Shown here: piece by piece, positions 40,981 through 48,783 of the stretch
Numbering within the stretch: the stretch's first letter is position 1
Layout of the letters: each line of letters opens with the position of its first letter
Assembly: GCA_040905965.1 (NCBI GenBank)
Contig: JBBDQP010000007.1
Coordinates: forward strand, 1 to 59,385
Reading direction: 5' to 3'
Length of the DNA stretch: 59,385 nucleotides
DNA from: DATHWB01 sp040905965
GTDB taxonomy: Bacteria > Actinomycetota > Acidimicrobiia > Spongiisociales > ZC4RG35
The notes under the pieces: generated by a model
Seen by the model: only the letters and a program-made list of their open reading frames with translations
Told to the model about the DNA's origin: nothing
Databases searched by the model: none
Made by a program: the position numbers and the translations under genes

Positions 40981-41898
40981 ATGGCGACAATCATGCACAG
41001 TCGGGTTCGGCCGTCATCGACCGATGACTATCGGGCTCCGTCCCGCCCTCGAAAGGTTGGGTTGGCGATCGCTGTCGTCGGTCTGGTACTGACTTCGGTG
41101 GCGTTCGTCGCCAACCTGGTCGCAGTAGGAGGCCCAAGCGTCCGGGCTACCACGTTGCCGTGGTCGTTTGGGCTGACGACTCTCGGGTTCGGCACCATCA
41201 AGCTGGCGATCGGGGTCATCCTGTGGGGGATCCTGATGAAGCTGTGGCTTCGAGTGGATGCCATCAAGGAAGTTCTCCCGAAGCTCGTTCATATCGACAC
41301 GTCAGCGAGTCATCCGTCTTCTGAGATGTCCACCCCGTTTGGAAAAGCGACGGTGACTGCCAGTCCGCCCTCCGAACTGGGTATCCATCGGATGGCGAAA
41401 GCAATGTGGCGTCCGATGCTCGCCATGGGTTTCATGGCGGTGGCTGTCGGATTCGTCACCTCGCTCGCTTGGGCGCAGACCGGGGGCATCGTCGCCCTGT
41501 CATGGACCCAGGGTCTGCAATTCCTCGGTGAGGGCATGCTGCTCGCAGGAGTCGGATTCCTGCTCGGCACGATCCTGTGGGCGATCCGCACCGGTGGCGG
41601 TGAAGTCCAACAGGGCCTCGGGGTTGCGGTGAAGACGCTGAAGATGCCGACGACGGCGAAGGTGTTCGTGGCGCTGATGATGCTGGGGCTGATGGTCTCG
41701 ATGGCCCAGTTTGTCGGCTATTTGATCGTGGCCGCCGGGGGTGTGGACACCGCCGCATGGCTGGCGTTCCTCGGTCCGCTGCGTGAACTCGGGCTCGGAC
41801 TGATCCTCGCCGGAATCACGATGGCGCTGGTGACGATCGGCAACGTTCTTCGGTTCCAGTTCGACCGAATCATCGAAATCATCAAGACCGGCAAGTGA
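40981..41898 (+). CDS. Integral membrane protein, first of a paralogous pair
   Basis: 305 residues with six or so hydrophobic helices: VGLAIAVVGLVLTSVAFVANL, LGFGTIKLAIGVILWGILM, MLAMGFMAVAVGFVTSLAW, LLAGVGFLLGTILWAI, VFVALMMLGLMVSMAQFVGYL and LGLILAGITMALVTIGNVL. A perfect ribosome site (AGGAGGT) precedes ATG 40981. The C-terminal half, from the G-G-G-E-V-Q-Q-G-L-G-V motif through V-K-T-L-K-M-P, is repeated in the next gene. Beyond the link to the FNT gene I cannot assign a function. Confidence 0.8.
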   Translation: MATIMHSRVRPSSTDDYRAPSRPRKVGLAIAVVGLVLTSVAFVANLVAVGGPSVRATTLPWSFGLTTLGFGTIKLAIGVILWGILMKLWLRVDAIKEVLPKLVHIDTSASHPSSEMSTPFGKATVTASPPSELGIHRMAKAMWRPMLAMGFMAVAVGFVTSLAWAQTGGIVALSWTQGLQFLGEGMLLAGVGFLLGTILWAIRTGGGEVQQGLGVAVKTLKMPTTAKVFVALMMLGLMVSMAQFVGYLIVAAGGVDTAAWLAFLGPLRELGLGLILAGITMALVTIGNVLRFQFDRIIEIIKTGK

Positions 41899-41921
41899 CC
41901 GCTCAGAAAGGAGTGTCGATC

Positions 41922-42554
41922 ATGACAACAACGACCGCCGCTGACCTCGCCTATGAGGTCACTCCCAAGAATCCCGGATTCAACCGGCCCCAAAAACTCG
42001 GTCGGGCACTGTGGGCCCCGATGTGGGCGATGGCCGTCATGGGTTTCGTCGCCGCGATCATCGCTGCAGGCGTGCGGGCCGACGCAGTCGCTTCCAGGGC
42101 GGCCGAAGCCACCATCGCGGCCCAGGCGCATCTGGTGACCGGTTTCATGTTCGTCGGGTTCGCCTCGGTGTTCGCCGCGATCAGCTTTGCGATCGCCCGG
42201 ATCCTTGGGGTGTTCCGAGACGGTGGAGGCAGTGTCCAGGAGACGCTCGGTGTCAAAGTCCACACCCTGAAAATGCCGGCGACCGCCAAGGCGTTCATCG
42301 GACTGATGATGATGGCGATGATGGCGATCCTGATCGCTGTCGTCATCCACTTCGTCACCGCTGCGGGAACGGCCGCCGGGACGATCTCGGTCTCTGACGC
42401 GGAGACCACAGCGATCGCTCTCGAAGCGGTCCGTCGCCTCGGTGTGGCCGTCTATCTCGTGGCGATCGGCCTGGGTCTGGCAACCATCACCAACGTGCTG
42501 CGTTTCCAGTCGATCCGGCTCCGTGAACTCGCAGGACCGACCAACACCGACTGA
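41922..42554 (+). CDS. Integral membrane protein, second of the paralogous pair
   Basis: 210 residues, about four helices: PMWAMAVMGFVAAIIAAGV, AHLVTGFMFVGFASVFAAISFAIARIL, AFIGLMMMAMMAILIAVVIHFV and VYLVAIGLGLATITNVL. It matches the C-terminal part of its neighbour at G-G-S-V-Q-E-T-L-G-V, V-H-T-L-K-M-P-A-T-A-K and T-I-T-N-V-L-R-F-Q. An AGAAAGGAG site precedes ATG 41922. The two are 23 bp apart and clearly one operon. Subunits of a membrane complex are a reasonable guess. Confidence 0.8.
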   Translation: MTTTTAADLAYEVTPKNPGFNRPQKLGRALWAPMWAMAVMGFVAAIIAAGVRADAVASRAAEATIAAQAHLVTGFMFVGFASVFAAISFAIARILGVFRDGGGSVQETLGVKVHTLKMPATAKAFIGLMMMAMMAILIAVVIHFVTAAGTAAGTISVSDAETTAIALEAVRRLGVAVYLVAIGLGLATITNVLRFQSIRLRELAGPTNTD

Positions 42555-42607
42555 CGACCTTGGGCTCGGTCGTGCCCACCTTCCCCACGATCACGAGCCC
42601 ACCCCAA

Positions 42608-42636
42608 GGGGAGACGCCGGACTCCGGCGTCTCCCC
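42608..42636. terminator. Strong hairpin between convergent genes
   Basis: GGGGAGACGCCGGA and TCCGGCGTCTCCCC form a perfect 14-bp palindrome around one C, effectively a 12-bp stem. It sits between the paired membrane genes and the convergent acyltransferase and probably serves as a two-way transcription stop. No T-run is present. Confidence 0.6.
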
Positions 42637-42646
42637 TCAGTTCGCG

Positions 42647-43513
42647 TCACTCCTTGCACAGTTCCCGGCGATGGGTCGCCACCCGGTCTTTCAATTCAGG
42701 GAAGTCCGGGTCGATTTCGAAGCGGTAGCCGTCCCACCAACCGTCGCGATCGGGTTCGAAGCGACGGGGAGAGGCGATGTCACCGTCGAGCGCGATCCGC
42801 TTCATCTCGCGTTCCAGTCGACGGAATCTCGAAGTGTTGATCTCGGCGGGTGCGATCGGTTCCAGCACGCGCATCGATACCCGCTGTCCGAAGCGAAGCC
42901 TTGGCGAATGGGGCTGCTCCCACACGCGGTGACTCCCGGTGAGGACGACGGGCAGAATCGGACGGCCGAAACGGCGAGCGAGTCGCACCGCCCCGGGTTG
43001 GAAGGCGACGTCGAGTCCGAGGATCGATCCTTGGGCGAATATGACCAGGTTGTCTCTGTCGTCGAAGACCGAGCTTGCCTGGCGTAGGAAACGCCGGACC
43101 GATCCGACCGACGGTGCCGTGTCGACCATGGGATGCCGGGTTGCGTGCAAGTAGCGGCCGAGACCCGGCCATTCGAACATCTCGTCGCGAGCTGCGAATC
43201 GGAGACCCAGCGGCAGCCGGAGGAGGGCGATGGCGTCTGCCAGTCCTTCATGCAAGGGGACGACCACATACTGCTCCTTGGGGTCGACGTGGTGGATGCC
43301 GTGGATCTCGATTCGGAGGCCGGCCACAGTCTCCGCCAACCGGCCAAAGGTCCGTTCCAGACGGTGGACGAGGGATCGGGAGCCGGTGCATGCCGCCACC
43401 GAGATGAGCCATGACGAACCCACGATCAGCGGGCCGGCCAGTCGGGCGCGTGCTTGGTTGGCGCGTCCCCCCTCGGCAACGAATCGAAACGCTCGGGTGC
43501 TGGGCTCGTCCAC
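42647..43513 (-). CDS. PlsC-like 1-acyl-glycerol-phosphate acyltransferase family protein
   Basis: 288 residues. The acyltransferase block 1 motif H-x4-D is present as VPLHEGLADAIAL, block 2 around GLRFAARDEMF, block 3 as VIFAQGSILG (with Q in place of the usual Glu of E-G-T) and block 4 near PILPVVLTGSHRVWE. It should transfer an acyl chain to a lysolipid or related alcohol at the membrane. The Glu-to-Gln change in block 3 may lower activity or change specificity. It is divergent from the GrdB-like gene. Confidence 0.82.
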   Translation of the reverse strand: MDEPSTRAFRFVAEGGRANQARARLAGPLIVGSSWLISVAACTGSRSLVHRLERTFGRLAETVAGLRIEIHGIHHVDPKEQYVVVPLHEGLADAIALLRLPLGLRFAARDEMFEWPGLGRYLHATRHPMVDTAPSVGSVRRFLRQASSVFDDRDNLVIFAQGSILGLDVAFQPGAVRLARRFGRPILPVVLTGSHRVWEQPHSPRLRFGQRVSMRVLEPIAPAEINTSRFRRLEREMKRIALDGDIASPRRFEPDRDGWWDGYRFEIDPDFPELKDRVATHRRELCKE

Positions 43514-43605
43514 TGTCAGGTCAACGTTGTCGCGAACCCGTCCGATTCCCGAACATCGAGAAGCTGTTCGGGAACAGGACGCACTCGGTACCTGTTGTGC
43601 CGTTC

Positions 43606-44586
43606 ATGGCAGATGATCCCCTCGAGTCCTTCGACGACTTCAAGAACTCTTTCGCATACGGGACCCGTAACGACCTTTCCTTCAAGTTCTTGAAGAAGTT
43701 GGACGGCGACGAGGCGGCGGAGTTTTTACGGCTCGTGCTCTTCGAAGTGGGCGAGCTTTTCGACGGAGCGGCCCCCGAGCGACTCATCGATCTGGTGTAC
43801 GAGTGGCAGGTGAGGGCGTACCAGCCGGAGCTTGATGAGGGACGACCGTGGACGTATGAGGATCGGCCGTTCGCTCCCCTCGAACGGAGCTTGGGTGAGT
43901 CCACGTTGGGTCTCGTCACGTCGTCCGGTCACTTCCCGTCTGGCGAGGATCCGACTCCCTTTGGGGTCCAGGACATGAGCCAGGTCGAAGCGACGTCACG
44001 CATCGATGATTTCCTCCGTGCGACACCGGAGCTGACAGTGATTCCTCGTGACATCCCGGAGACCGAATTGCGTGTACGACATCCCGGGTACGACATTCGA
44101 TCCGTGGTGCGGGATCCCGGTGTGGCTCTTCCCCGGACACTGTTGGTGGAGGCGGAACGCTCGGGTCTGATTGGTCGACTGCACGACGAGATGTTCTCGT
44201 TCGTCGGGGCGTGTGCGCAGGGAAGGATCAGGCGGGAGGCGCCGGGCTGGGTGGAGCGATGGAAGGCCGCCGGTATCGACGTGCTCCTCCTCGTTCCCGT
44301 CTGACCGGTGTGTCACGTGTCGGTCGGGCACGTCGCACGAGAAGCAGAGTCGCAAGGCCTTTCAACGGTCACGGTCGCGGTTCGATCATTCGCCCACGTG
44401 GCGCGGGAGATGGGGTATCCCAGGACGGTCGTCACCCGACATCCGATGGGTCGTCCCCTCGGACCTCCGGGTGACACAGGGGCGCAGCGCCGGGTGGTGC
44501 ACGCCGCCCTCAGTCTTCTGGAGAGCGCAACCGAAGGCGGGGTCATCGTCGAACTCGAAGAGCCATACCGTCCCCCGACCGATTGA
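43606..44586 (+). CDS. GrdB-like selenoprotein (glycine/sarcosine/betaine reductase B family) with in-frame TGA (Sec)
   Basis: A 326-residue frame broken only by TGA at 44302-44304. Reading it as Sec gives V-P-V-U233-P-V-C236-H, the U-x-x-C motif seen in GrdB-like proteins of the glycine/betaine/sarcosine/proline reductase B family. The flanks agree: LGLVTSSGHF and ELRVRHPGYDIRSV before it; HVAREAESQGLSTVTVAV and MGRPLGPPGD after. A hairpin with a GGTC-type loop follows the TGA. In relatives the Sec attacks a substrate to give a selenoether. This short single-gene form lacks the GrdE/GrdA partners, so the substrate is unknown. ATG 43606. Confidence 0.88.
44315..44333 (+). promoter_or_regulatory. 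Bacterial SECIS-like hairpin (GrdB-like gene)
   Basis: Seven consecutive pairs (ACGTGTC against GGGCACGT, one U-G) close a 5-nt loop GGTCG, 17 nt after the TGA. The loop has the GGU of the E. coli fdhF SECIS apical loop. The distance fits the bacterial range. Confidence 0.75.
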
Positions 44587-44602
44587 AGTGGGCGAGCGCC
44601 GG

Positions 44603-45013
44603 TTAGTTCGGCGGGCGACGAGTGCCGATGATCGAACAGATCTCGTCCGCAACGCACACGCCGGGGCCGATACCGGTGCCGGTCTCGATGAGTCGATCGA
44701 GTTCCGAACGGAGCTCGGAGAGTTCCTGCAGGCGGTCGTCGACTTCTCCCCGCTTTGCTTCCAGGAGGGACCTGGTGTGCACGCACGGGGCCTCCCCGTT
44801 GTCACGGATGGCGACGACGCCCCGGATCTCGCTGAGTGTCAGCCCGGCGCTTTGGGCTCTGCGAAGGAACTTCAGCCGGTTGACAGCCTGGGCGTCATAG
44901 ATCCGATATCCCGTCGGGGATCGGTCCGGTTCAGGGAGGACTCCCTTCTCTTCGTAGAAGCGGATGGTGCGGGTAGGCACCCCCGTCGCCGATGAGAGTT
45001 CACCGATCTGCAT
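44603..45013 (-). CDS. MerR-family metal/thiol-responsive regulator
   Basis: 136 residues. The N-terminal HTH_MerR reads IGELSSATGVPTRTIRFYEEKGVLP, then a long dimer helix. Cys residues lie near 77 (APCVHTRSLL) and at the C-terminus (GVCVADEICSII), the pattern of Hg/Zn-binding MerR and ZntR-type proteins. It is divergent from a thioredoxin-like gene and a disulfide reductase gene whose promoter has the long 20-bp spacer that MerR proteins untwist. Hg(II) or another thiophilic metal is the likely signal. Confidence 0.92.
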   Translation of the reverse strand: MQIGELSSATGVPTRTIRFYEEKGVLPEPDRSPTGYRIYDAQAVNRLKFLRRAQSAGLTLSEIRGVVAIRDNGEAPCVHTRSLLEAKRGEVDDRLQELSELRSELDRLIETGTGIGPGVCVADEICSIIGTRRPPN

Positions 45014-45029
45014 TTCCCAACATTAGGGC

Positions 45030-45061
45030 TTGACCTTCCACCATGGTGGAAGCCATACGGT
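45030..45061 (+). promoter_or_regulatory. MerR-type promoter with long spacer
   Basis: TTGACC (45030-45035) and TACGGT (45056-45061) are 20 bp apart, and the perfect palindrome CTTCCACCATGGTGGAAG (45035-45052) fills the spacer. This is the textbook arrangement for MerR-family activation by DNA distortion. Confidence 0.85.
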
Positions 45062-45068
45062 GACCGAC

Positions 45069-45362
45069 ATGGATGTCACATTGCTCTATTTCGACGGGTG
45101 TCCGAACTGGCGAAACACCGAGCGCCAACTCGTCGAGTTGTCCTCTGACTTTGGGTTCGAGGTGACTCACAAACTGGTCGGGTCGGCGGATGAGGCCCAA
45201 GCCCTTGCGTTTCGCGGGTCCCCGACCGTGCTGATCGATGGAGTCGACCCGTTCTCGGACGACAAGGCCCCAGTCGGATTGACCTGCCGGCTGTACGCCA
45301 CCCCTGAGGGGATTCGGGGTGCACCGAGCCTCACCATGCTCCGAGAAGCGCTCACGAGGTGA
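45069..45362 (+). CDS. Small thioredoxin-like protein
   Basis: 97 residues with the start VTLLYFDGCPNWRNTERQL, a thioredoxin-like fold whose active Cys is in the G-C-P-N-W motif rather than a C-x-x-C. Later FRGSPTVLIDGVDPF holds the cis-Pro loop, and the C-terminus reads GAPSLTMLREAL. This type often sits in metal-resistance or MerR-controlled operons. Its stop overlaps the next start (GTGA), so it is coupled to the disulfide reductase. A single Cys in the active motif suggests thiol transfer or metal capture. Confidence 0.85.
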   Translation: MDVTLLYFDGCPNWRNTERQLVELSSDFGFEVTHKLVGSADEAQALAFRGSPTVLIDGVDPFSDDKAPVGLTCRLYATPEGIRGAPSLTMLREALTR

Positions 45363-46738
45363 AGCGCTACGAGAACCTTGTCGTCGGCGGTGGAATGGCT
45401 GGCCTCCCACTGGCATTGCGGGCGGCGCGCCATGGGTCTACTGCGTTCGTCGAGCGGGAGCGTCTGGGCGGGACATGTCTCAACCGCGGGTGCATTCCCA
45501 CCAAGACCATGATCGCTTCGGCCTCTCTTGCCCACCGCATTGGTCGAGCCAGCGAGTTTGGGATCGAGGTGGGACCGGCCACCGTGGATCTCGGGGCGGT
45601 CGTCGACCGCAAGGACACCCTTGTCGAGTCCATACGCGCAGGCTCGTACCGGGCGGTGGAGAAAGCCAGCGACCTCGACTTCTATGAGGGACACGGAACG
45701 TTCCTGCGTGGCCGCAGCATGAAGGTCGGTGACGAGGTCATCGTCGCCGATCGGATCTTTCTCAACACTGGGACCAGGGACGCAGTCTCAAACATCGAAG
45801 GCCTCGACGCCGTCCCCCACTTGACATCCCGCACCATCCTCGACCTCCGACTGTTGCCCGAGCATCTCGTCGTCGTCGGCGGTGGCTTCGTCGGGTGCGA
45901 AATGGCCCAGATGTTCTCGCGTTTTGGCGCGCACGTCACCATCGTCCAGCGAGGGCCTCGACTGCTCGAGTCCGAAGATCCCGAGGCCTCCGAGGTCGTC
46001 GAGACGGCATTCCGCCTCGAGGGCATCGATGTTCTCACCGACACCGCGTGTGTCGCTGTGGAGCCGACCGACCAGGGGGTTCGCGTGCACTGTCGCGGCG
46101 CCGAGGACACGTTCATCGTGGCGTCCCATCTCCTCGTGGCAGCCGGCCGAACCCCGAACAGCGACGAACTCGGACTCGAGTACCTCGAAGTTGCGACCGA
46201 CTCCGTCGGCTTCGTTCCCGTCGACGATCGGCTCAGAACCTCGGCTGACGGGGTTTGGGCGCTCGGTGATCTACGTGGTGGACCCATGTTCACCCACACT
46301 GCCCGACACGACGCCGACGTGATCATCGGCAATCTCTTCAGGGGCGTCGACTCTTCCATCGCTGGTCGCGTGGTGCCTCACGCGGTGTTCGTCGACCCGG
46401 AAGTGGCCTCGGTGGGATTGACCGAGGACGAGGCAAAGGCCGCGGGCTACCCGGTGACGGTCGGTCGCCAGGAGTTCCGAGGCGTCGCCAAGGCGAGGGC
46501 CATCGGCGAGACAGACGGTTTTGTGAAGATCATCGCGGATTCTGTCAGCGGGATGCTGCTGGGCTGTCACATCGTTGGCCCTGATGCCGGCAATCTGATC
46601 CACGAAGCGGTCATCGCCATGGTGGCGTCTGCCCCGGCCACCGTCCTGCGCGACGCGATCCACGTGCATCCCACATTGGCTGAGTCGGTCAACGCCGCCG
46701 CTGGCGGGGTCCATCGGCCGGCGGCGGCCGACGACTGA
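45359..46738 (+). CDS. MerA/Lpd-like FAD-disulfide reductase
   Basis: 459 residues, GTG start. FAD site GGGMAGLPLALRAARHG, redox disulfide GGTCLNRGCIPTKTM, NAD(P) site VVGGGFVGCEMAQMFSRFG, ADGVWALGDLRGGPMFTHTARHDA and dimer-interface active His HVHPTLAE are all present. It lacks the N-terminal heavy-metal domain and the C-terminal Cys pair of true mercuric reductases, so I call it MerA-like only. It is activated with the thioredoxin-like gene by the adjacent MerR and may recycle that protein. Confidence 0.9.
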   Translation: MKRYENLVVGGGMAGLPLALRAARHGSTAFVERERLGGTCLNRGCIPTKTMIASASLAHRIGRASEFGIEVGPATVDLGAVVDRKDTLVESIRAGSYRAVEKASDLDFYEGHGTFLRGRSMKVGDEVIVADRIFLNTGTRDAVSNIEGLDAVPHLTSRTILDLRLLPEHLVVVGGGFVGCEMAQMFSRFGAHVTIVQRGPRLLESEDPEASEVVETAFRLEGIDVLTDTACVAVEPTDQGVRVHCRGAEDTFIVASHLLVAAGRTPNSDELGLEYLEVATDSVGFVPVDDRLRTSADGVWALGDLRGGPMFTHTARHDADVIIGNLFRGVDSSIAGRVVPHAVFVDPEVASVGLTEDEAKAAGYPVTVGRQEFRGVAKARAIGETDGFVKIIADSVSGMLLGCHIVGPDAGNLIHEAVIAMVASAPATVLRDAIHVHPTLAESVNAAAGGVHRPAAADD

Positions 46739-46772
46739 ACATGCGAGCGGGGGCCCGTGGGACGGGCAGCCC

Positions 46773-47330
46773 TCAGGGAGCAGGCGGGAGATCCAGTTCG
46801 GTTCCGACGAGGTGGTTGAAGTAGTTGGTGAGGATGGTTCTGACGACTTCGACGTAGGCGTCGAGGATCTCCTCTTCGCTCCAACCAGCGGCGAGGGCGT
46901 CGGACCACACCGACTCGTCGACACAGCCGCGGTTGTCTGCGATCTGTCTGCTCAGGGTGAGCAGCGCCTGCAGCTTGGGATTGTCGGGGAGCGAGCCCTG
47001 ACGGATTGCGACCGTCTCCTCGATGCTGAATCCGGCCTTCTTGGCCGCGCCGGTGTACGCCGCCTGGCAGTAGTCGCAGTCGTTCACCGCCGCCACTGTC
47101 AAGTGGATCGCCTGGCGGGCGGCGTTGTCGAGGTTGGAGTGCTCCGCGAGGTGGGTTTCGACGAGGTCGTAGACGTTCATCAGGGCAGGAGAGTTCGCCA
47201 TCGCTCCGAAGATGTTGATGACCTTGCCCACCCGCTTCGCCTGATTGGCAAGTGCCGCCCTGCTTGCCTCGGGAGCCGAGTCGAGGTCATGGACGGTGAG
47301 GCGACTGGTTGTGGTGTGTTCGACGGTCAT
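46773..47330 (-). CDS. Carboxymuconolactone-decarboxylase-family (AhpD-like) protein
   Basis: 185 residues. The CMD core carries AVNDCDYCQAAYTGAAKKAG, the C-x-x-C pair with Tyr in place of the usual His four residues later. The frame is complete with two Cys and no TGA, in contrast to the Sec-containing relative at 34233-35201. It likely reduces peroxides or alkyl disulfides. Its ATG overlaps the stop of the upstream membrane gene, so it is the third gene of the CcdA-led operon. Confidence 0.9.
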   Translation of the reverse strand: MTVEHTTTSRLTVHDLDSAPEASRAALANQAKRVGKVINIFGAMANSPALMNVYDLVETHLAEHSNLDNAARQAIHLTVAAVNDCDYCQAAYTGAAKKAGFSIEETVAIRQGSLPDNPKLQALLTLSRQIADNRGCVDESVWSDALAAGWSEEEILDAYVEVVRTILTNYFNHLVGTELDLPPAP

Positions 47331-47836
47331 ACCAGGGCTCCGTACACGAGGGCTGCGATCAGTCCGTAGACGACGTGGCCAACGATCAGTCCCATCGGGG
47401 TCATGGCACCCCAGCGCGCTCCGAAGAACCCTGGTGCACTCAGGACGACAGTGCCATCCGATGTGTCTACGGCGGGCCCGTCGGAGTCAGCGGTCATGCG
47501 AGGGTGCATGGCGGGCATCATCGGCATGCCGATCGCCCCGACTACGACGCCGTGAGCGGCCCCGATGAGGATGCCGGTCAAGACGGAAGACGAACCAAAC
47601 GCGGTGAAGAGTGCGCCGTATGCGATCCCGAAGACGATGGTTCCCAACACTACGTAGTGGATCATGGCTCCGATGCGTCGTGCCCGATCGGGGTCTCCGC
47701 TCATCATCGCCCCGGTGACCAATGTCATCGGAGGCATCCTGGTCATCCCGGCGGATGCGGACATGGTCATCATGGCCGACATCACCAGCGTGGCGACCAG
47801 TCCGGCAACCAGGGCCGGGAACAATTCGAACGTCAT
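47327..47836 (-). CDS. Methionine-rich membrane protein, unknown
   Basis: 169 residues with four helices and unusually many Met (ATLVMSAMMTMSASAGMTRMPPMT, GAIGMPMMPAMHPRM), a composition often linked to soft-metal or copper handling. ATG 47836 is 28 bp after the CcdA stop, and the gene's stop overlaps the CMD start by 4 bp. The family name is not known to me. A role in metal or thiol homeostasis is inferred from context. Confidence 0.78.
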   Translation of the reverse strand: MTFELFPALVAGLVATLVMSAMMTMSASAGMTRMPPMTLVTGAMMSGDPDRARRIGAMIHYVVLGTIVFGIAYGALFTAFGSSSVLTGILIGAAHGVVVGAIGMPMMPAMHPRMTADSDGPAVDTSDGTVVLSAPGFFGARWGAMTPMGLIVGHVVYGLIAALVYGALV

Positions 47837-47864
47837 GGTTTCTCCTCTTCTTGTACGAAGAAGA

Positions 47865-48725
47865 TCAACCGTTCGAATGCTCGGAGGCCTCCCACTCTGT
47901 CGGGGAGCCGACCTTTGCGCTCCTGCCCCACAGCCATCCGAGGATGGCGATCGCTCCAATGACAACTGCGACGAGTCCGGCGTTGTCTGCCAAGAATCCG
48001 GTCACGGACGCCGAGGTGCGATCGATCCAGCGGACCAGTCCGGTCGAACCCAAGGCGACGCCACCGCCGGAAAGGATCGTCGCCCAATACCAGACGATGA
48101 ACACACCAGCGACCGTCATCACCAGGCCCGAGATGGTGTCCATGTGGCGCGCCAGACTTCGAATCTTCGCCAGAACTGTCTTCTTCCCACCCGCCACGAC
48201 GAACGTCACGCCCGTGACTGCGGTTGCCATTCCCGCTCCGTAGGCGGTGAATGCGAGGACCGATGTCGACAGAGCTTCTGCGGACACGATTCCACCGACC
48301 AGGCTGAGAAAGATAGGGAGCGTGCAGGACAGCGAGGCGATGGCGTAGGACACGCCGAAGACAAACATGCCTCCCACCGAGCCGCTCTTGCGGGCCCGTG
48401 AAACACCTGGGACGGTGGGGAGCAGTCGGCGTCCGAGAAGCTGGGCGATTCCGACCACGATGAGGCCCAGTCCGACTGCCAGCGCCAGCCACGGGATGGC
48501 ATCGACCACCGCTCGGAGTCCAAACGAGATGAGCGCCCCCGCCACCGTGAACACCACCAGAAACCCCGATGCCACCGAGAGTGCGACGACTCCGGTGCGC
48601 TCCACCCGACGCTCCGCGCCGTCGCCGAGGAAGAACCCGAGGTAGGCCGGGAGCATGGCGAAGCCACATGGATTGACGGTGGCAACCATGCCTGCGGCGA
48701 AGGCGGTGGAGAGGAGTGCAGTCAT
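47865..48725 (-). CDS. CcdA/DsbD-type thiol-disulfide transporter
   Basis: 286 residues, six or more helices. The two transmembrane Cys are seen in TVNPCGFAMLPAYLGFFLG and ASLSCTLPIFLSLVGG, the positions that carry electrons across the membrane in CcdA. The C-terminal ~90 residues add two helices (SGLVMTVAGVFIVWYW and VAVVIGAIAILGWLWG) beyond a standard CcdA. It moves reducing power from cytoplasmic thioredoxin to outside thiols. It leads an operon with the Met-rich membrane protein and the CMD protein. Confidence 0.92.
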   Translation of the reverse strand: MTALLSTAFAAGMVATVNPCGFAMLPAYLGFFLGDGAERRVERTGVVALSVASGFLVVFTVAGALISFGLRAVVDAIPWLALAVGLGLIVVGIAQLLGRRLLPTVPGVSRARKSGSVGGMFVFGVSYAIASLSCTLPIFLSLVGGIVSAEALSTSVLAFTAYGAGMATAVTGVTFVVAGGKKTVLAKIRSLARHMDTISGLVMTVAGVFIVWYWATILSGGGVALGSTGLVRWIDRTSASVTGFLADNAGLVAVVIGAIAILGWLWGRSAKVGSPTEWEASEHSNG

Positions 48726-48783
48726 TGGCTCTTCAAACGCTCAGCAACGACGAGTGAAGCGTTGATGGTCGCACATCCGACGG

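Noticed and set aside
45359..46738. True mercuric reductase
   Set aside because: It lacks the N-terminal metal-binding domain and the C-terminal Cys pair that deliver Hg(II); only the reductase core is present.
46773..47330. A third selenoprotein in the CMD protein or the thioredoxin-like protein
   Set aside because: Both have ordinary Cys at the active positions and no in-frame TGA.
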